A DNA stretch of 45,043 bases from Acidobacteriota bacterium (GTDB lineage: Bacteria; Acidobacteriota; Aminicenantia; S016-38): positions 1 through 45,043 of the forward strand of contig WFSJ01000015.1 in NCBI GenBank assembly GCA_015486055.1, given 5' to 3'. Shown one piece after another: positions 35,323 to 44,081 of this stretch (within the stretch, counting starts at the first letter, position 1; every line of letters begins with the position of its first letter). The notes below the pieces were generated by a model. That model saw only the letters and a list, made by a program, of their open reading frames with translations, had not been told where the DNA came from and did no database searches. The translations under genes and the position numbers were made by a program.

Positions 35323-37074
35323 ATGGCCAGTAAATTGGGTGAGCTTTTAATAAAGGAAGGGATTATTACTCCTTCGCAGCTTGAAGAAGCCCTTGAATAT
35401 CAGAAATTGCATGGAGGGAGGTTGGGTTCAATCATTATAAAGTTGGGATTTGCTGTAGAGGAACAGGTAACTTCAATTCTATCCCGTCAGTATGGTTATC
35501 CTTATATTAATCTTTCAAAATTTGAACTCTCCAATAAAGTTAGGGATTGGATACCTCCTGAAATGGCAAGGAAGTATTTAGTGGTTCCAATAGATAGAGC
35601 AGGAGCAACTCTGACTGTTGCTATGGCTGATCCAACGAATCTTTATGCAATAGAAGAGCTTAGGTTTCTTACGGGATTAAACATTCAGCCTGCCGTTGCA
35701 TCGGAATCCTCCATCCTTGATGCAATAGATAAGCTTTACGGCTCAGAGCATGAAATTCAGGTGAAGGAAGAGATGGAAACTATAATGGGTGAAAACGAAG
35801 AATTTGAAGGGTTATTTGAAGCTGGTGAAGGAGATGTAGAAATGGTGGAGGAAGAGGAGGAACAAGATGTCACAACCCTGAGCAAGGAAGCAGAAGAGGC
35901 TCCCATTGTGAAATTAATAAATTTGATTTTAACAGATGCCATAAAGAGAGGGGCATCCGATGTTCATCTGGAACCTTACGAAAAGGAATTTAGGGTTAGA
36001 TACAGGGTAGATGGGATTCTTCATAAAATAATGACTCCTCCTTTGAAGTTTAAGGATGCTTTGATTTCAAGGGTGAAGATTCTTTCCCACTTGAATATCG
36101 CAGAGAAAAGACTTCCACAGGACGGAAGAATAAAGATGAAGGTTAAAAAAGAAAAGGGAGGGAAGAAAGAAGTTGATATGAGGGTTTCAATACTTCCCAC
36201 CATATTTGGGGAAAAGGTCGTCATAAGAATACTTGACAGGGAACAGCTAAAGCTTGATCTTACCAAACTTGGATTTGAAGAGGGGAGCCTCAAGAAATTT
36301 CAGAAGGCTATTAAAAGGCCATGGGGAATGATACTTGTAACAGGCCCTACAGGATCAGGGAAAACAAACACCCTTTATTCTGCCCTTTCAAATCTTAATA
36401 CCCCTGAAGTTAATATAATGACAGCTGAGGATCCTGTGGAATTTAATCTTTATGGGATAAATCAGGTCCATATAAGAGAGGATATAGGGTTAACTTTTGC
36501 TTCTGCTTTGAGATCTTTTCTGAGGCAGGATCCAAATATAATATTGGTGGGGGAAATAAGGGATTTTGAGACTGCTGAGATAGCGATTAAAGCAGCTCTT
36601 ACGGGCCACCTTGTTCTTTCAACCCTTCATACAAACGATGCTGCGAGTGCTGTTTCTAGGCTTATAAATATGGGTATAGAACCTTTCCTTGTGGCAACCT
36701 CTGTAATTTCCATTGTTGCCCAGAGACTTGTAAGGAGATTGCATGATAAATGTAAAGAGGAGGCAGAAATTCAACCTCAGGTTCTTATAGAGCTTGGCTT
36801 TACCCCTGAGGAAGCAAAAAAAATAACGGTTTACAAAACCGGAGGCTGCAATGAATGTAATAATACTGGGTATAAAGGAAGAATTGGTCTGTTTGAGGTT
36901 CTTGAAGTCACTGATGAAATTCAGGAACTGATTCTATCAGGAGCTTCCTCTGCTGAAATAAGAAGGAAAGCAATAGAACAAGGTATGGTAACTCTGAGAA
37001 GAAGCGGTCTTGAGAAAATAAAACAGGGAATAACCTCCATAGAAGAGGTTGTGAGAGAAACAGTGAAATATTAG
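35323..37074 (+). CDS. pilB: Type IV pilus assembly ATPase PilB
   Basis: The cytoplasmic motor that extends the pilus. The 583 residues have an N-terminal MshEN domain (KLGELLIKEGIITPSQLEEAL, then LGFAVEEQVTSILSRQYGYP), an acidic linker (about 150-190), and the GspE/PilB ATPase with Walker A GPTGSGKT (341-348), DPNIILVGEIRDFETAE and LSTLHTNDAA. The zinc module has CNEC near the C-terminus. Its first half reads HDKC where relatives have CxxC, so the site may be C3H. pilT follows after 8 nt. Confidence 0.95.
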   Translation: MASKLGELLIKEGIITPSQLEEALEYQKLHGGRLGSIIIKLGFAVEEQVTSILSRQYGYPYINLSKFELSNKVRDWIPPEMARKYLVVPIDRAGATLTVAMADPTNLYAIEELRFLTGLNIQPAVASESSILDAIDKLYGSEHEIQVKEEMETIMGENEEFEGLFEAGEGDVEMVEEEEEQDVTTLSKEAEEAPIVKLINLILTDAIKRGASDVHLEPYEKEFRVRYRVDGILHKIMTPPLKFKDALISRVKILSHLNIAEKRLPQDGRIKMKVKKEKGGKKEVDMRVSILPTIFGEKVVIRILDREQLKLDLTKLGFEEGSLKKFQKAIKRPWGMILVTGPTGSGKTNTLYSALSNLNTPEVNIMTAEDPVEFNLYGINQVHIREDIGLTFASALRSFLRQDPNIILVGEIRDFETAEIAIKAALTGHLVLSTLHTNDAASAVSRLINMGIEPFLVATSVISIVAQRLVRRLHDKCKEEAEIQPQVLIELGFTPEEAKKITVYKTGGCNECNNTGYKGRIGLFEVLEVTDEIQELILSGASSAEIRRKAIEQGMVTLRRSGLEKIKQGITSIEEVVRETVKY

Positions 37075-37082
37075 GAGGAGAA

Positions 37083-38225
37083 ATGTCTTTAACTCTTGTG
37101 GATCTTTTGAAGATGATGATAGACCAGGACGGAACTGACCTCCATATAACTACAGGAGCTCCCCCTACAATAAGGGTTAATGGAGCCCTGATAAGGTTAA
37201 ATTTCCCCCCGCTTTCACCGGCGGAGACAAAGAGGGTAATATATGCGATATTGACTGATTCTCAAAAGCACAGGTTTGAGGAAAACCTTGAGATAGATTT
37301 TTCCTTTGGAGTGAAAGGATTGGCAAGGTTCAGGGCCAATGTTTTTATGCAAAGAGGAGCTGTGGCTGGTGCTTTCAGGAGAATACCCTTTGAGATAAGG
37401 GATTTTGATGAGCTTGGTATACCCTCTGTAGCGAAAAAATTCTGTGAAAAGCCCAGGGGCCTTATTCTTGTGACAGGGCCAACAGGTTCCGGGAAATCTA
37501 CTACCCTTGCGACTATGATAGATAGGGTAAACAGGGAAAGGCCGGTTCACATAATTACTATAGAAGATCCCATAGAATATTTACATTCTCACAAGAAAGC
37601 TCTTATAAATCAGAGGGAAATACATACAGATACTCAGTCATTTAACAATGCCCTTAGATCTGTGCTCAGGGAGGACCCTGATGTTGTGCTGATAGGTGAA
37701 ATGAGGGATCTTGAAACCGTAGAGGCAGCTTTGAGAATAGCTGAAACAGGCCATCTTACCTTTGCCACACTTCATACAAATTCAGCGGCCCAGACTATAA
37801 CAAGGATAGTTGACATTTTTCCTCCCCATCATCAGACGCAGGTAAGGACGCAACTTTCAATGATACTTGAGGGAATAGTGACTCAGGCCCTTCTTCCAAG
37901 GGCAGATGGCAGGGGAAGAATACTATCAACAGAGGTGTTGGTTCCGACACCGGCAATAAGAAACCTTATAAGAGAAGACAAGATACATCAGGTATATTCA
38001 TCCATGCAGACAGGGCAGGAGGCAACAGGGATGCACACATTTAATCAATCTCTTGCAGCCCTCTACTTCAAAAGACTTATAACTCTTGAGACTGCTATGT
38101 CCTCTTCCTCGTATCCAGAGGAGCTTAATGACCTTGTAAGAAGAGGTCCAGCGGCGGTTAAGCATATCTACACCCCGCCTCTTACTGCGGGGATAATAAG
38201 ACCGAGGACAGGAATTAATTTGTAG
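37083..38225 (+). CDS. pilT: Pilus retraction ATPase PilT
   Basis: Drives pilus retraction and twitching. The 380 residues hold the PAS-like N-terminal domain (DGTDLHITTGAPPTIRVNG), Walker A GPTGSGKS (132-139), the Asp box (TIEDPIEYLH), Walker B EDPDVVLIGEMRDLETVEAAL, the His box TFATLHTNSAAQTI, and the retraction motif AIRNLIRE in the C-terminal part. Length is slightly above the E. coli/Pseudomonas forms, with a C-terminal tail rich in Pro. taggagg sits right before the ATG. Confidence 0.96.
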   Translation: MSLTLVDLLKMMIDQDGTDLHITTGAPPTIRVNGALIRLNFPPLSPAETKRVIYAILTDSQKHRFEENLEIDFSFGVKGLARFRANVFMQRGAVAGAFRRIPFEIRDFDELGIPSVAKKFCEKPRGLILVTGPTGSGKSTTLATMIDRVNRERPVHIITIEDPIEYLHSHKKALINQREIHTDTQSFNNALRSVLREDPDVVLIGEMRDLETVEAALRIAETGHLTFATLHTNSAAQTITRIVDIFPPHHQTQVRTQLSMILEGIVTQALLPRADGRGRILSTEVLVPTPAIRNLIREDKIHQVYSSMQTGQEATGMHTFNQSLAALYFKRLITLETAMSSSSYPEELNDLVRRGPAAVKHIYTPPLTAGIIRPRTGINL

Positions 38226-38235
38226 GAGGGAAGAA

Positions 38236-39435
38236 ATGGCTGTTTTTGTTTTTAAGGGCGTAAACAGGATGGGACAGCTGGTAGGTGGAGAGAGAGTTGG
38301 CCCAAGTGAGACTGATGTGAGAAGAGCCCTTCTCAGAGAGGGCATTCAGGTTTCTTCCTTAAAGAAAAAAGGATTTCAGATTGCCATTCCAAGGTTCAGA
38401 AAAGCAGCGAGCCTGAAAGAGCTCGCCATCTTTACGAGACAGCTCTCGGTTATGGTAAATGCAGGTCTTGCTATAGATCAAGCTCTTAATGCCCTTGCAG
38501 CTCAGCAGAAAAACAAGAGGTTTAGAAAAGTACTTGAAAAAGTGAATGAAGATGTCAGGGGAGGAAGTTCCCTTAGTAATGCATTTGCCAAGCATCCAGA
38601 GGTTTTTGATTCTCTTTATGTAAACATGGTGGCAGCAGGCGAGACAGGAGGCACTCTTGATATAATTCTTCAAAGGCTTGCCCAGTATTTGGAGAAGATG
38701 AAGGGGCTTGTTACAAAAGTAAAGTCGGCCCTTGCATATCCAATAGCTGTTTTAACCTTTGCCCTTCTTATAACAGGTTTTATCCTGTGGAAGGTTATTC
38801 CAACCTTTGCTACTCTGTATAAGGACCTCGGAGCAGAGCTTCCAATATTGACACAGGCAGTTATCTCATCGAGTCACATCCTTGTGAATCAATTTTATCT
38901 TATACTCTTAAGTCTGTTCGGATTATGGTTCCTTTACAAGATGTATGTATCCAGTCCTGGAGGGAGAAAAACCATAGATACCGTGAAGCTAAAAATCTGG
39001 ATAATAGGACCTATAGTTTTGAAGGGAAGTGTGGCAAAAGTGATGAGGACATTGGCAACTCTTGTTACTTCGGGTGTTGACATTCTCCTTGCCCTTGAGA
39101 TATCGGCAAAGACTGCCGGTAATGTTGTTATAGAGGAAATTCTTTTGGGAGCCAGGGACCTTGTTGCAGCAGGGAGAAGCCTGAGTGAACCATTAAAGGA
39201 GAGTAAATATTTTCCCACAATGGTAGGTCAAATGGTTGAGGCTGGCGAGGCAACAGGAGCCCTTGATACTATGCTCAGTAAAATAGCTGATTTTTACGAC
39301 GAAGAAGTTGATGCAGCAGTCACAGCTCTGGTATCAATTCTTGAGCCTGTTATGATCGTAATTCTTGGAGGATTAATCGGAACAATTGTGGTTTCAATGT
39401 ATCTTCCGATTTTCAACCTTCTTAGCCAATTTTAA
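38236..39435 (+). CDS. pilC: Type IV pilus inner-membrane platform protein PilC
   Basis: The platform that PilB and PilT act on. The 399 residues contain two repeats of the T2SS-F domain (LAIFTRQLSVMVNAGLAIDQAL at about 59 and VMRTLATLVTSGVDILLALE at about 267), each followed by EAGEATGALD-type segments and membrane helices (AYPIAVLTFALLITGFILW; VMIVILGGLIGTIVVSMYLP). Normal length. Its stop shares the A of the next ATG (TAATG). Confidence 0.95.
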   Translation: MAVFVFKGVNRMGQLVGGERVGPSETDVRRALLREGIQVSSLKKKGFQIAIPRFRKAASLKELAIFTRQLSVMVNAGLAIDQALNALAAQQKNKRFRKVLEKVNEDVRGGSSLSNAFAKHPEVFDSLYVNMVAAGETGGTLDIILQRLAQYLEKMKGLVTKVKSALAYPIAVLTFALLITGFILWKVIPTFATLYKDLGAELPILTQAVISSSHILVNQFYLILLSLFGLWFLYKMYVSSPGGRKTIDTVKLKIWIIGPIVLKGSVAKVMRTLATLVTSGVDILLALEISAKTAGNVVIEEILLGARDLVAAGRSLSEPLKESKYFPTMVGQMVEAGEATGALDTMLSKIADFYDEEVDAAVTALVSILEPVMIVILGGLIGTIVVSMYLPIFNLLSQF

Positions 39436-40724
39436 TGCCTCGCAGGGTGTTGAGGCTAATTGAGCTGAGGCTCATACTCGGCTTTTCTCTTTTACTCTCT
39501 CTTTTTCTTATTCAGCTTACAATTTTACCTCTTTTCCCCATTTCCTTTTTTTATTACTTTCTTGCACTTTTGTTTCTTCTCTCTGTTGTTTATTTAATTC
39601 TCTACAAATTTGGAATAGAAGAGAAAACTCAGGTAATTATTCAAATCTTTGGAGATTGGGGTATACTTACCTATCTTGTCATACGGACTGGTGGTTACGA
39701 AAGCTCTTTGTATTTTCTGTTTTTGTTTCTTATTCTTGAGTCCTTTTTTTTCCTTGAAAAAGAAGGTGTTATATTCTCAGCCTTCTCTCCATTTTTCTCC
39801 TATCTCCTTCTTTCTTTTTCGAGTTTCTATTTCAAATATCCCAATCCAAAATTTAACTATCAGTTTTTTACTACAAATCTTCTTCTCTATGGAGTCGGAT
39901 TTCCACTCATAGGGTATTTTATGATTTCCTCCAAGGAAAGGCTCAGAAGCCTCACAAGAAGAATGAGTTCTAAAGAAAGCATGATATCCTTTTTTAAGAA
40001 GATTGACAAACTTCTATCCTCTAAGACAGGGAATTGTTTCCTCCTGATTGAAGGAGATAAAATACTGGGAAAGAGTGAAAACTGCTCAAAATTTCCTATT
40101 GATAATCTCATTGATGAAGAAGGAGAGATGAGAATTCGTGACAGAGTTTACAATGTAACAAAGACGGCTCTCAACGGTGAATATATGATTGTTATCTCAG
40201 ATATTACTCATCAGGATATGAAAATAAGAAGGGAAGGGATGGGAGAAGCGGCTTCAATCCTTTCCCATGAGATAAAGAATCCTCTTTCCTCAATACTTGG
40301 AGCGATTCAAATGTATGAAATTTCTCATGGAGAGAAAAAGGACAAAATTATAGAGATTGTAAGGGAAAGTGCAGAAAGGATAAAATCCATGCTAAGGCAA
40401 TGGGATAAAATTAATCTTGCAGGGGGGATTAATGTAAGCAGTGTTATTGAATACTTAAAAGAGATCCTGGGGGAAGAGGGAGCTGAATTTAAAGAAGAGA
40501 AGAGAAGTGGGGAAATTATTTTAATGAGGAATCCTCCCCTTGAGGAAAGGGAAATATCAATGCTCTTGAACCCAAAACTCCACACCTTGGAGACAGGAAA
40601 GGGGCTAATGATTTTAGAATTTATGAGGATTATTTCCCTTCTCAATGCTAAATTATTTGTTGAGCCATGGGGAGTTAAAATATTATTGGGAAAAGATGGA
40701 AAGGATACTGATAATAGAGGATGA
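39435..40724 (+). CDS. pilS: PilS-like sensor histidine kinase with reduced ATP-binding domain
   Basis: The 429 residues have about six N-terminal membrane helices (to about residue 165), then a cytoplasmic PAS-like segment (about 180-255). A HisKA domain follows, with the H-box SHEIKNPLSSILGAIQMY (phospho-His278), as in PilS of Pseudomonas. After it only about 90 residues remain. The N-box (NLLxNA) and G1 (DxGxG) cannot be found. A weak remnant of the G2 end is seen in LETGKGLMILEFMRIISLLNAKLFVEPWGVKILL. There is no frameshift in the raw sequence that would restore a full domain. It may be catalytically weak or dead, or act only as phosphatase/scaffold. It overlaps pilR by 29 nt. Confidence 0.85.
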   Translation: MPRRVLRLIELRLILGFSLLLSLFLIQLTILPLFPISFFYYFLALLFLLSVVYLILYKFGIEEKTQVIIQIFGDWGILTYLVIRTGGYESSLYFLFLFLILESFFFLEKEGVIFSAFSPFFSYLLLSFSSFYFKYPNPKFNYQFFTTNLLLYGVGFPLIGYFMISSKERLRSLTRRMSSKESMISFFKKIDKLLSSKTGNCFLLIEGDKILGKSENCSKFPIDNLIDEEGEMRIRDRVYNVTKTALNGEYMIVISDITHQDMKIRREGMGEAASILSHEIKNPLSSILGAIQMYEISHGEKKDKIIEIVRESAERIKSMLRQWDKINLAGGINVSSVIEYLKEILGEEGAEFKEEKRSGEIILMRNPPLEEREISMLLNPKLHTLETGKGLMILEFMRIISLLNAKLFVEPWGVKILLGKDGKDTDNRG

Positions 40725-42030
40725 ACTGAACTTTTTGGAAATTTTGTCCATGTATTTCAGTGAAAAGGGCTATGAAGTTGTAACTGCAACTACAGGGGAG
40801 GAAGCTGTTGAAAAATTTAACGGAGCTGACCTTGTAATAAGTGACATAAAACTTCCGGGGGAAATAGATGGAATTGGAGTTCTTGAAAGGATAAAGAAAA
40901 CCCTTCCCGATATTCCTGTGATCCTTATCACTGCCTATGCTTCTGTTAAGGGGGCGGTCAATGCCCTTAAACTTGGTGCCGTGGATTACATAATAAAGCC
41001 CTTTGACCTTGAAGAACTTGAGATTGTTGTAAAGAAAGCTCTCCAATCTTATGAATTAAAGAAGGAAGTTGAGGAATTGAGGAGAGAACTTGAGAGTGTA
41101 TATAAAGAGCAGGAATTTGTAGCTAAAAGTCCTTGTATGGAAAAGGTAATTGATTTAGTCAAAAGGGTAGCTCCTAAGAATGTGAATGTTTTAATAATAG
41201 GTGAGAGCGGAACAGGAAAGAATCTCCTTGCAAGGATAATGCATAATCTAAGCCCCAGGAGAAAGAGAAACTTCGTTTCAATAAATTGTGCTGCTATTCC
41301 TGAGACACTTCTTGAGAGCGAACTATTTGGATACGAAAAGGGTTCCTTCACAGGTGCGTATTCTAAAAAAAGGGGTCTTTTCGAGATAGCTCAGGGAGGA
41401 ACCTTATTCCTTGATGAGATCTCAAATATGAGTCCCATGATGCAGGTAAAGCTTCTGAATGCTCTCCAGGAAAGGAAAATAAGAAGAGTTGGAGGGGAAA
41501 GAGAAATAGATGTGGATGTAAGAATAATAACTGCCACAAATAGGAATATAGAGGAGGCAGTAAAAAAAGGGGAGTTCAGGGAAGATCTTTTTTACCGATT
41601 GGATGTTGTAAGGATAGAAATTCCTCCGCTCAGGGAAAGGAAGAGCGACATTCCACTTCTTGCTCAGCATTTTGTTGAAATTTACGGGGAAAAATTCGGG
41701 AAGGAAGTAAAAGGGATAGATAAGGAAGCAATGGAAACTCTTGAAAATTATCCATGGCCCGGAAATGTAAGAGAGCTTGAAAATGTAATAGAAAGGGCGG
41801 TGGCTTTAGAGGATGGCAAATATATAAATTTAAATTCTCTTCCAGAAAGGGTGACGGAAAATGTTGAATTAGATGAGGAATTTAATCTTGAAAAATATAT
41901 TGAGAAAGAAATGAAAAAATACCTAAGGTCAGCTTACAAAAAGGTGGGGGGAGATAAGAAAAAGGCTGCTGAGATTCTCGGGATTTCTTACAGGTCGTTC
42001 AGGTATTATTGGAATAAGCTTGGACTTTGA
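40696..42030 (+). CDS. pilR: Sigma-54-dependent response regulator PilR
   Basis: An NtrC-family activator of 444 residues. The receiver domain has the complete set Asp9, Asp50 (phosphoacceptor), Thr79 and Lys101. The AAA+ domain has Walker A GESGTGK (169-175), the sigma-54 contact loop GSFTGA (216-221; Ser replaces the usual Ala) and GGTLFLDEI. The C-terminal Fis-type helix-turn-helix is KKAAEILGISYRSFRYYWNKLGL, so it is competent to bind DNA. ATG 40696 follows gggaaaag; the frame is open to 40645 but the receiver fold begins at MERILIIEDE. It is followed at once by two palindromes and a sigma-54 promoter, a self-contained pilin control circuit. Confidence 0.94.
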   Translation: MERILIIEDELNFLEILSMYFSEKGYEVVTATTGEEAVEKFNGADLVISDIKLPGEIDGIGVLERIKKTLPDIPVILITAYASVKGAVNALKLGAVDYIIKPFDLEELEIVVKKALQSYELKKEVEELRRELESVYKEQEFVAKSPCMEKVIDLVKRVAPKNVNVLIIGESGTGKNLLARIMHNLSPRRKRNFVSINCAAIPETLLESELFGYEKGSFTGAYSKKRGLFEIAQGGTLFLDEISNMSPMMQVKLLNALQERKIRRVGGEREIDVDVRIITATNRNIEEAVKKGEFREDLFYRLDVVRIEIPPLRERKSDIPLLAQHFVEIYGEKFGKEVKGIDKEAMETLENYPWPGNVRELENVIERAVALEDGKYINLNSLPERVTENVELDEEFNLEKYIEKEMKKYLRSAYKKVGGDKKKAAEILGISYRSFRYYWNKLGL

Positions 42031-42065
42031 CAAAGATTGTCAAAATTTTCTGACAAAAATTGTCA
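42026..42065 (+). promoter_or_regulatory. Twin palindromic upstream activator sites (probable PilR operators)
   Basis: Two palindromes share the core TGACAA-N3-TTGTCA: TGACAAAGATTGTCA (42028-42042; arms extend to 42026-42044) and TGACAAAAATTGTCA (42051-42065). Their centres are 23 bp apart, about two helical turns. The first begins in the pilR stop codon. They lie about 70-95 bp before the predicted pilA start, where enhancer sites of NtrC-type activators sit. PilR of Pseudomonas is described as recognising TGTC-containing sites; assignment here is inference. Confidence 0.7.
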
Positions 42066-42102
42066 ATTAAATTTTTAACGCTTTAATAATGGTAAGAACT
42101 TC

Positions 42103-42118
42103 TGGCAGGAAATTTGCT
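42103..42118 (+). promoter_or_regulatory. Sigma-54 promoter of pilA
   Basis: TGGCAGG-AAAT-TTGCT matches the -24/-12 consensus TGGCACG-N4-TTGCW with exact GG-GC spacing. The transcription start is predicted near 42129. The -12 element overlaps an extended sigma-70 -10 (TGCTATAAT, 42115-42123) that lacks a good -35. PilR, encoded just upstream, has the sigma-54 contact motif. Confidence 0.8.
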
Positions 42119-42152
42119 ATAATAAAGTTGAAAATAAAAAAGGAGGTAAAAA

Positions 42153-42614
42153 ATGAGAAGAGAAAAAGGTTTCACACTGATTGAACTGCTCATTGTTGTA
42201 GCTATTATCGGAATACTTGCAGCTATTCTTGTTCCTAATGCTCTTATGGCAATTCAGAAATCAAGGCAGAAGTCCACAATGGAGGATATGAGGACAATCG
42301 TGACAGGTATTGAATCCTATGCTACAGATTGGGATAAACCACCTGGAGCAACTGATATAACCTCATTGAGGTCTTTTCTTACGACCTTCCACATCAAGAG
42401 GATGAAGACTACAGATGGCTGGGGTTATCCTTTCCAGTATTCAACTTATGGTTCTGCTGCTGACAACTATTCGCTAATTTCCTATGGAAAGAACAAGGTA
42501 TCGGGAGGAAATGTGGATTGTCCCACAATGTACGATCCACCAACTAAGTTGTCCGATTTTAATAATGACATCATATTTTCTGATGGTGTCCTTACCTGCG
42601 GTCCAAAGAGATAA
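42153..42614 (+). CDS. pilA: Type IV pilin / pseudopilin
   Basis: The 153 residues have a short leader MRREKG followed by FTLIELLIVVAIIGILAAI, the prepilin peptidase site with Phe1 and Glu5 and the pilin helix. The globular part resembles GspG-like short pilins. It has two cysteines (NVDCPTMY and VLTCGPKR) that could close a C-terminal disulfide loop. A strong aggaggt precedes the ATG. Its own sigma-54 promoter and the pilSR neighbours make it the likely major pilin rather than a secretion pseudopilin. No prepilin peptidase gene (pilD) is in the window. Confidence 0.92.
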   Translation: MRREKGFTLIELLIVVAIIGILAAILVPNALMAIQKSRQKSTMEDMRTIVTGIESYATDWDKPPGATDITSLRSFLTTFHIKRMKTTDGWGYPFQYSTYGSAADNYSLISYGKNKVSGGNVDCPTMYDPPTKLSDFNNDIIFSDGVLTCGPKR

Positions 42615-42627
42615 TCCTTGAGAAGAT

Positions 42628-42675
42628 GCCGGGGGAGAATTCCCCCGGCTGCATTCTAATTGGTTGTTTTATTCC
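42628..42675 (+). terminator. Hairpin after pilA, probable terminator or attenuator
   Basis: A perfect 9-bp GC-rich stem gccggggga / tcccccggc with a 4-nt loop (42628-42649). T-rich sequence follows after a short gap (ttctaattggttgttttatt, then a T run near 42677). The delayed U-tract suggests partial termination or 3'-end protection of pilin mRNA rather than a complete stop. Confidence 0.65.
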
Positions 42676-44081
42676 TTTTTTTCCTTTTATTCTTTCCTCC
42701 TGAAGTAAATCCTTTAAGTTTAGTTTTTATATTAGTCTTTCTTCTTTTTTTCTTTGTAAAGAAAGAAGTAAATGCAGGGGATGGTTATATTTTATTCCTC
42801 ATTTTTCTTTTTTCTTCAATATTCTTTTATCCTTCAATGCTTTCTTTATATTATATTTTTCTATTTGCCGTTTCAGCTTCTCTCATTTATTTCCCAATTT
42901 ACAAGGGAAAAAATCTTATTATCCCTTTATGGGCAATTTCTCTCTATGGTGTATATCAGCTTATAAACTGGCCTGAGCTTACTAACTATATAAGTAATTA
43001 TAATATCAGGAGCCTTGCAGAAGGTGTAATTACCCAGTTCAGGGTATTTTCAAGGTTTTCCCTTCCCACAACCTTCGGTGCTGTTCTTGGCATGAGTCTT
43101 CCTATTGTTTTTGAGGATTCCAAGAAGAGGAAATCAAGCTTAACTCTATTTTTTATAATGATTTCTCTTGTATTTTTAACAAGATCCATGGGAGCGATTC
43201 TTGTTGGGGCTATCTCCCTTGGCGTTTATTTTTTTAAAACAGGGAAGAAGAAGGAGGCAATATCAGTTCTGATAGTTTTTGTAGCCCTTCTTTCAGGGGT
43301 CATTTTTCTGAGAGGGCCTCAGCTTAAAAAACATCCATCATGGACGCTGAGAGCGAAACACTGGGAAAAAGCTGCTCTCTCTTTTGAGAAAAGACCGATA
43401 ACAGGAATAGGGTGGGGAAGGTTCCCATATTTTGCGAAGAGATTTCTAAGAAAAGGAGACCCTGAATCCCTTTATGTTCATAATTCTTTCCTTCAATTTA
43501 TAACAGAGGGTGGGATAATTCCCCTAATAGGGATATTTCTTCTTTTGAGTGATTTTAGAGTAAAGAGAAAGTTGAGCCCTGAAATTCTCCCATCTCTTGC
43601 TGGTTGGATGATATACAATTTAATTGACATAGGTTTTTATTTCCCATCAATTGCTCTTTTAGGTGGATATTTTCTCTCTGGACTGGTGGAAAAAAGAGAG
43701 AAGAGGAAAAGGATAAAACTGGCAATTCCCTTAATTATTCTTCTTTCTGGGCTTCCTTTCCTTGAAAGAAAATTCTTAGAGGATTTAAAGTGGGCTAATT
43801 TCACAGGGGAAACCATTACAATTTCAAAGTTCAAATCAAGGTTCTTTTCATTTGACGACGAGGCTCAATTAGCTCTTTATAGAATGGACAAAAACCCTGA
43901 ACATCTTAAAAGGTCCGTGGAAATTTATCCAGATAATCCATTGCCGTATTACCTGCTTTCAATTCATTATGCAGGGAGGAAATCTTTAGTTGAGGCGCAA
44001 TTGATGGCAGGGATTTATGCAAGGCTTTATCCGTCTGGTCCATCAATTGAAGATTTTATAGTAAGGAAAAAAGGAAGATGA
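42660..44081 (+). CDS. O-antigen ligase/polymerase-like membrane protein (Wzy_C family) with C-terminal tail
   Basis: The 473 residues have about ten to twelve membrane helices. The Wzy_C signature region runs around residues 235-300: RAKHWEKAALSFEKRPITGIGWGRFP, then a periplasmic loop ending YVHNSFLQFITEGGIIPLIGIFLLL. Members of this family include WaaL ligase, Wzy polymerase and the pilin O-oligosaccharyltransferases (PilO/TfpO, PglL). The C-terminal part after the last helix (about 390-473) looks like a short helical repeat (YPDNPLPYYLLSIHYAGRKSLVEAQLMAG). The start is uncertain: the reading begins at TTG 42660, inside the T-rich trailer of the pilA hairpin and with no ribosome site. It overlaps the next gene by 4 nt. 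Confidence 0.8.
   Translation: MVVLFLFFLLFFPPEVNPLSLVFILVFLLFFFVKKEVNAGDGYILFLIFLFSSIFFYPSMLSLYYIFLFAVSASLIYFPIYKGKNLIIPLWAISLYGVYQLINWPELTNYISNYNIRSLAEGVITQFRVFSRFSLPTTFGAVLGMSLPIVFEDSKKRKSSLTLFFIMISLVFLTRSMGAILVGAISLGVYFFKTGKKKEAISVLIVFVALLSGVIFLRGPQLKKHPSWTLRAKHWEKAALSFEKRPITGIGWGRFPYFAKRFLRKGDPESLYVHNSFLQFITEGGIIPLIGIFLLLSDFRVKRKLSPEILPSLAGWMIYNLIDIGFYFPSIALLGGYFLSGLVEKREKRKRIKLAIPLIILLSGLPFLERKFLEDLKWANFTGETITISKFKSRFFSFDDEAQLALYRMDKNPEHLKRSVEIYPDNPLPYYLLSIHYAGRKSLVEAQLMAGIYARLYPSGPSIEDFIVRKKGR

Noticed and set aside
39435-40724. A frameshift as the cause of the short PilS kinase domain
   Set aside because: The frame is open throughout and runs into pilR by a normal 29-nt overlap; I did not find N-box or G1 motifs in the other two frames near 40440-40640.
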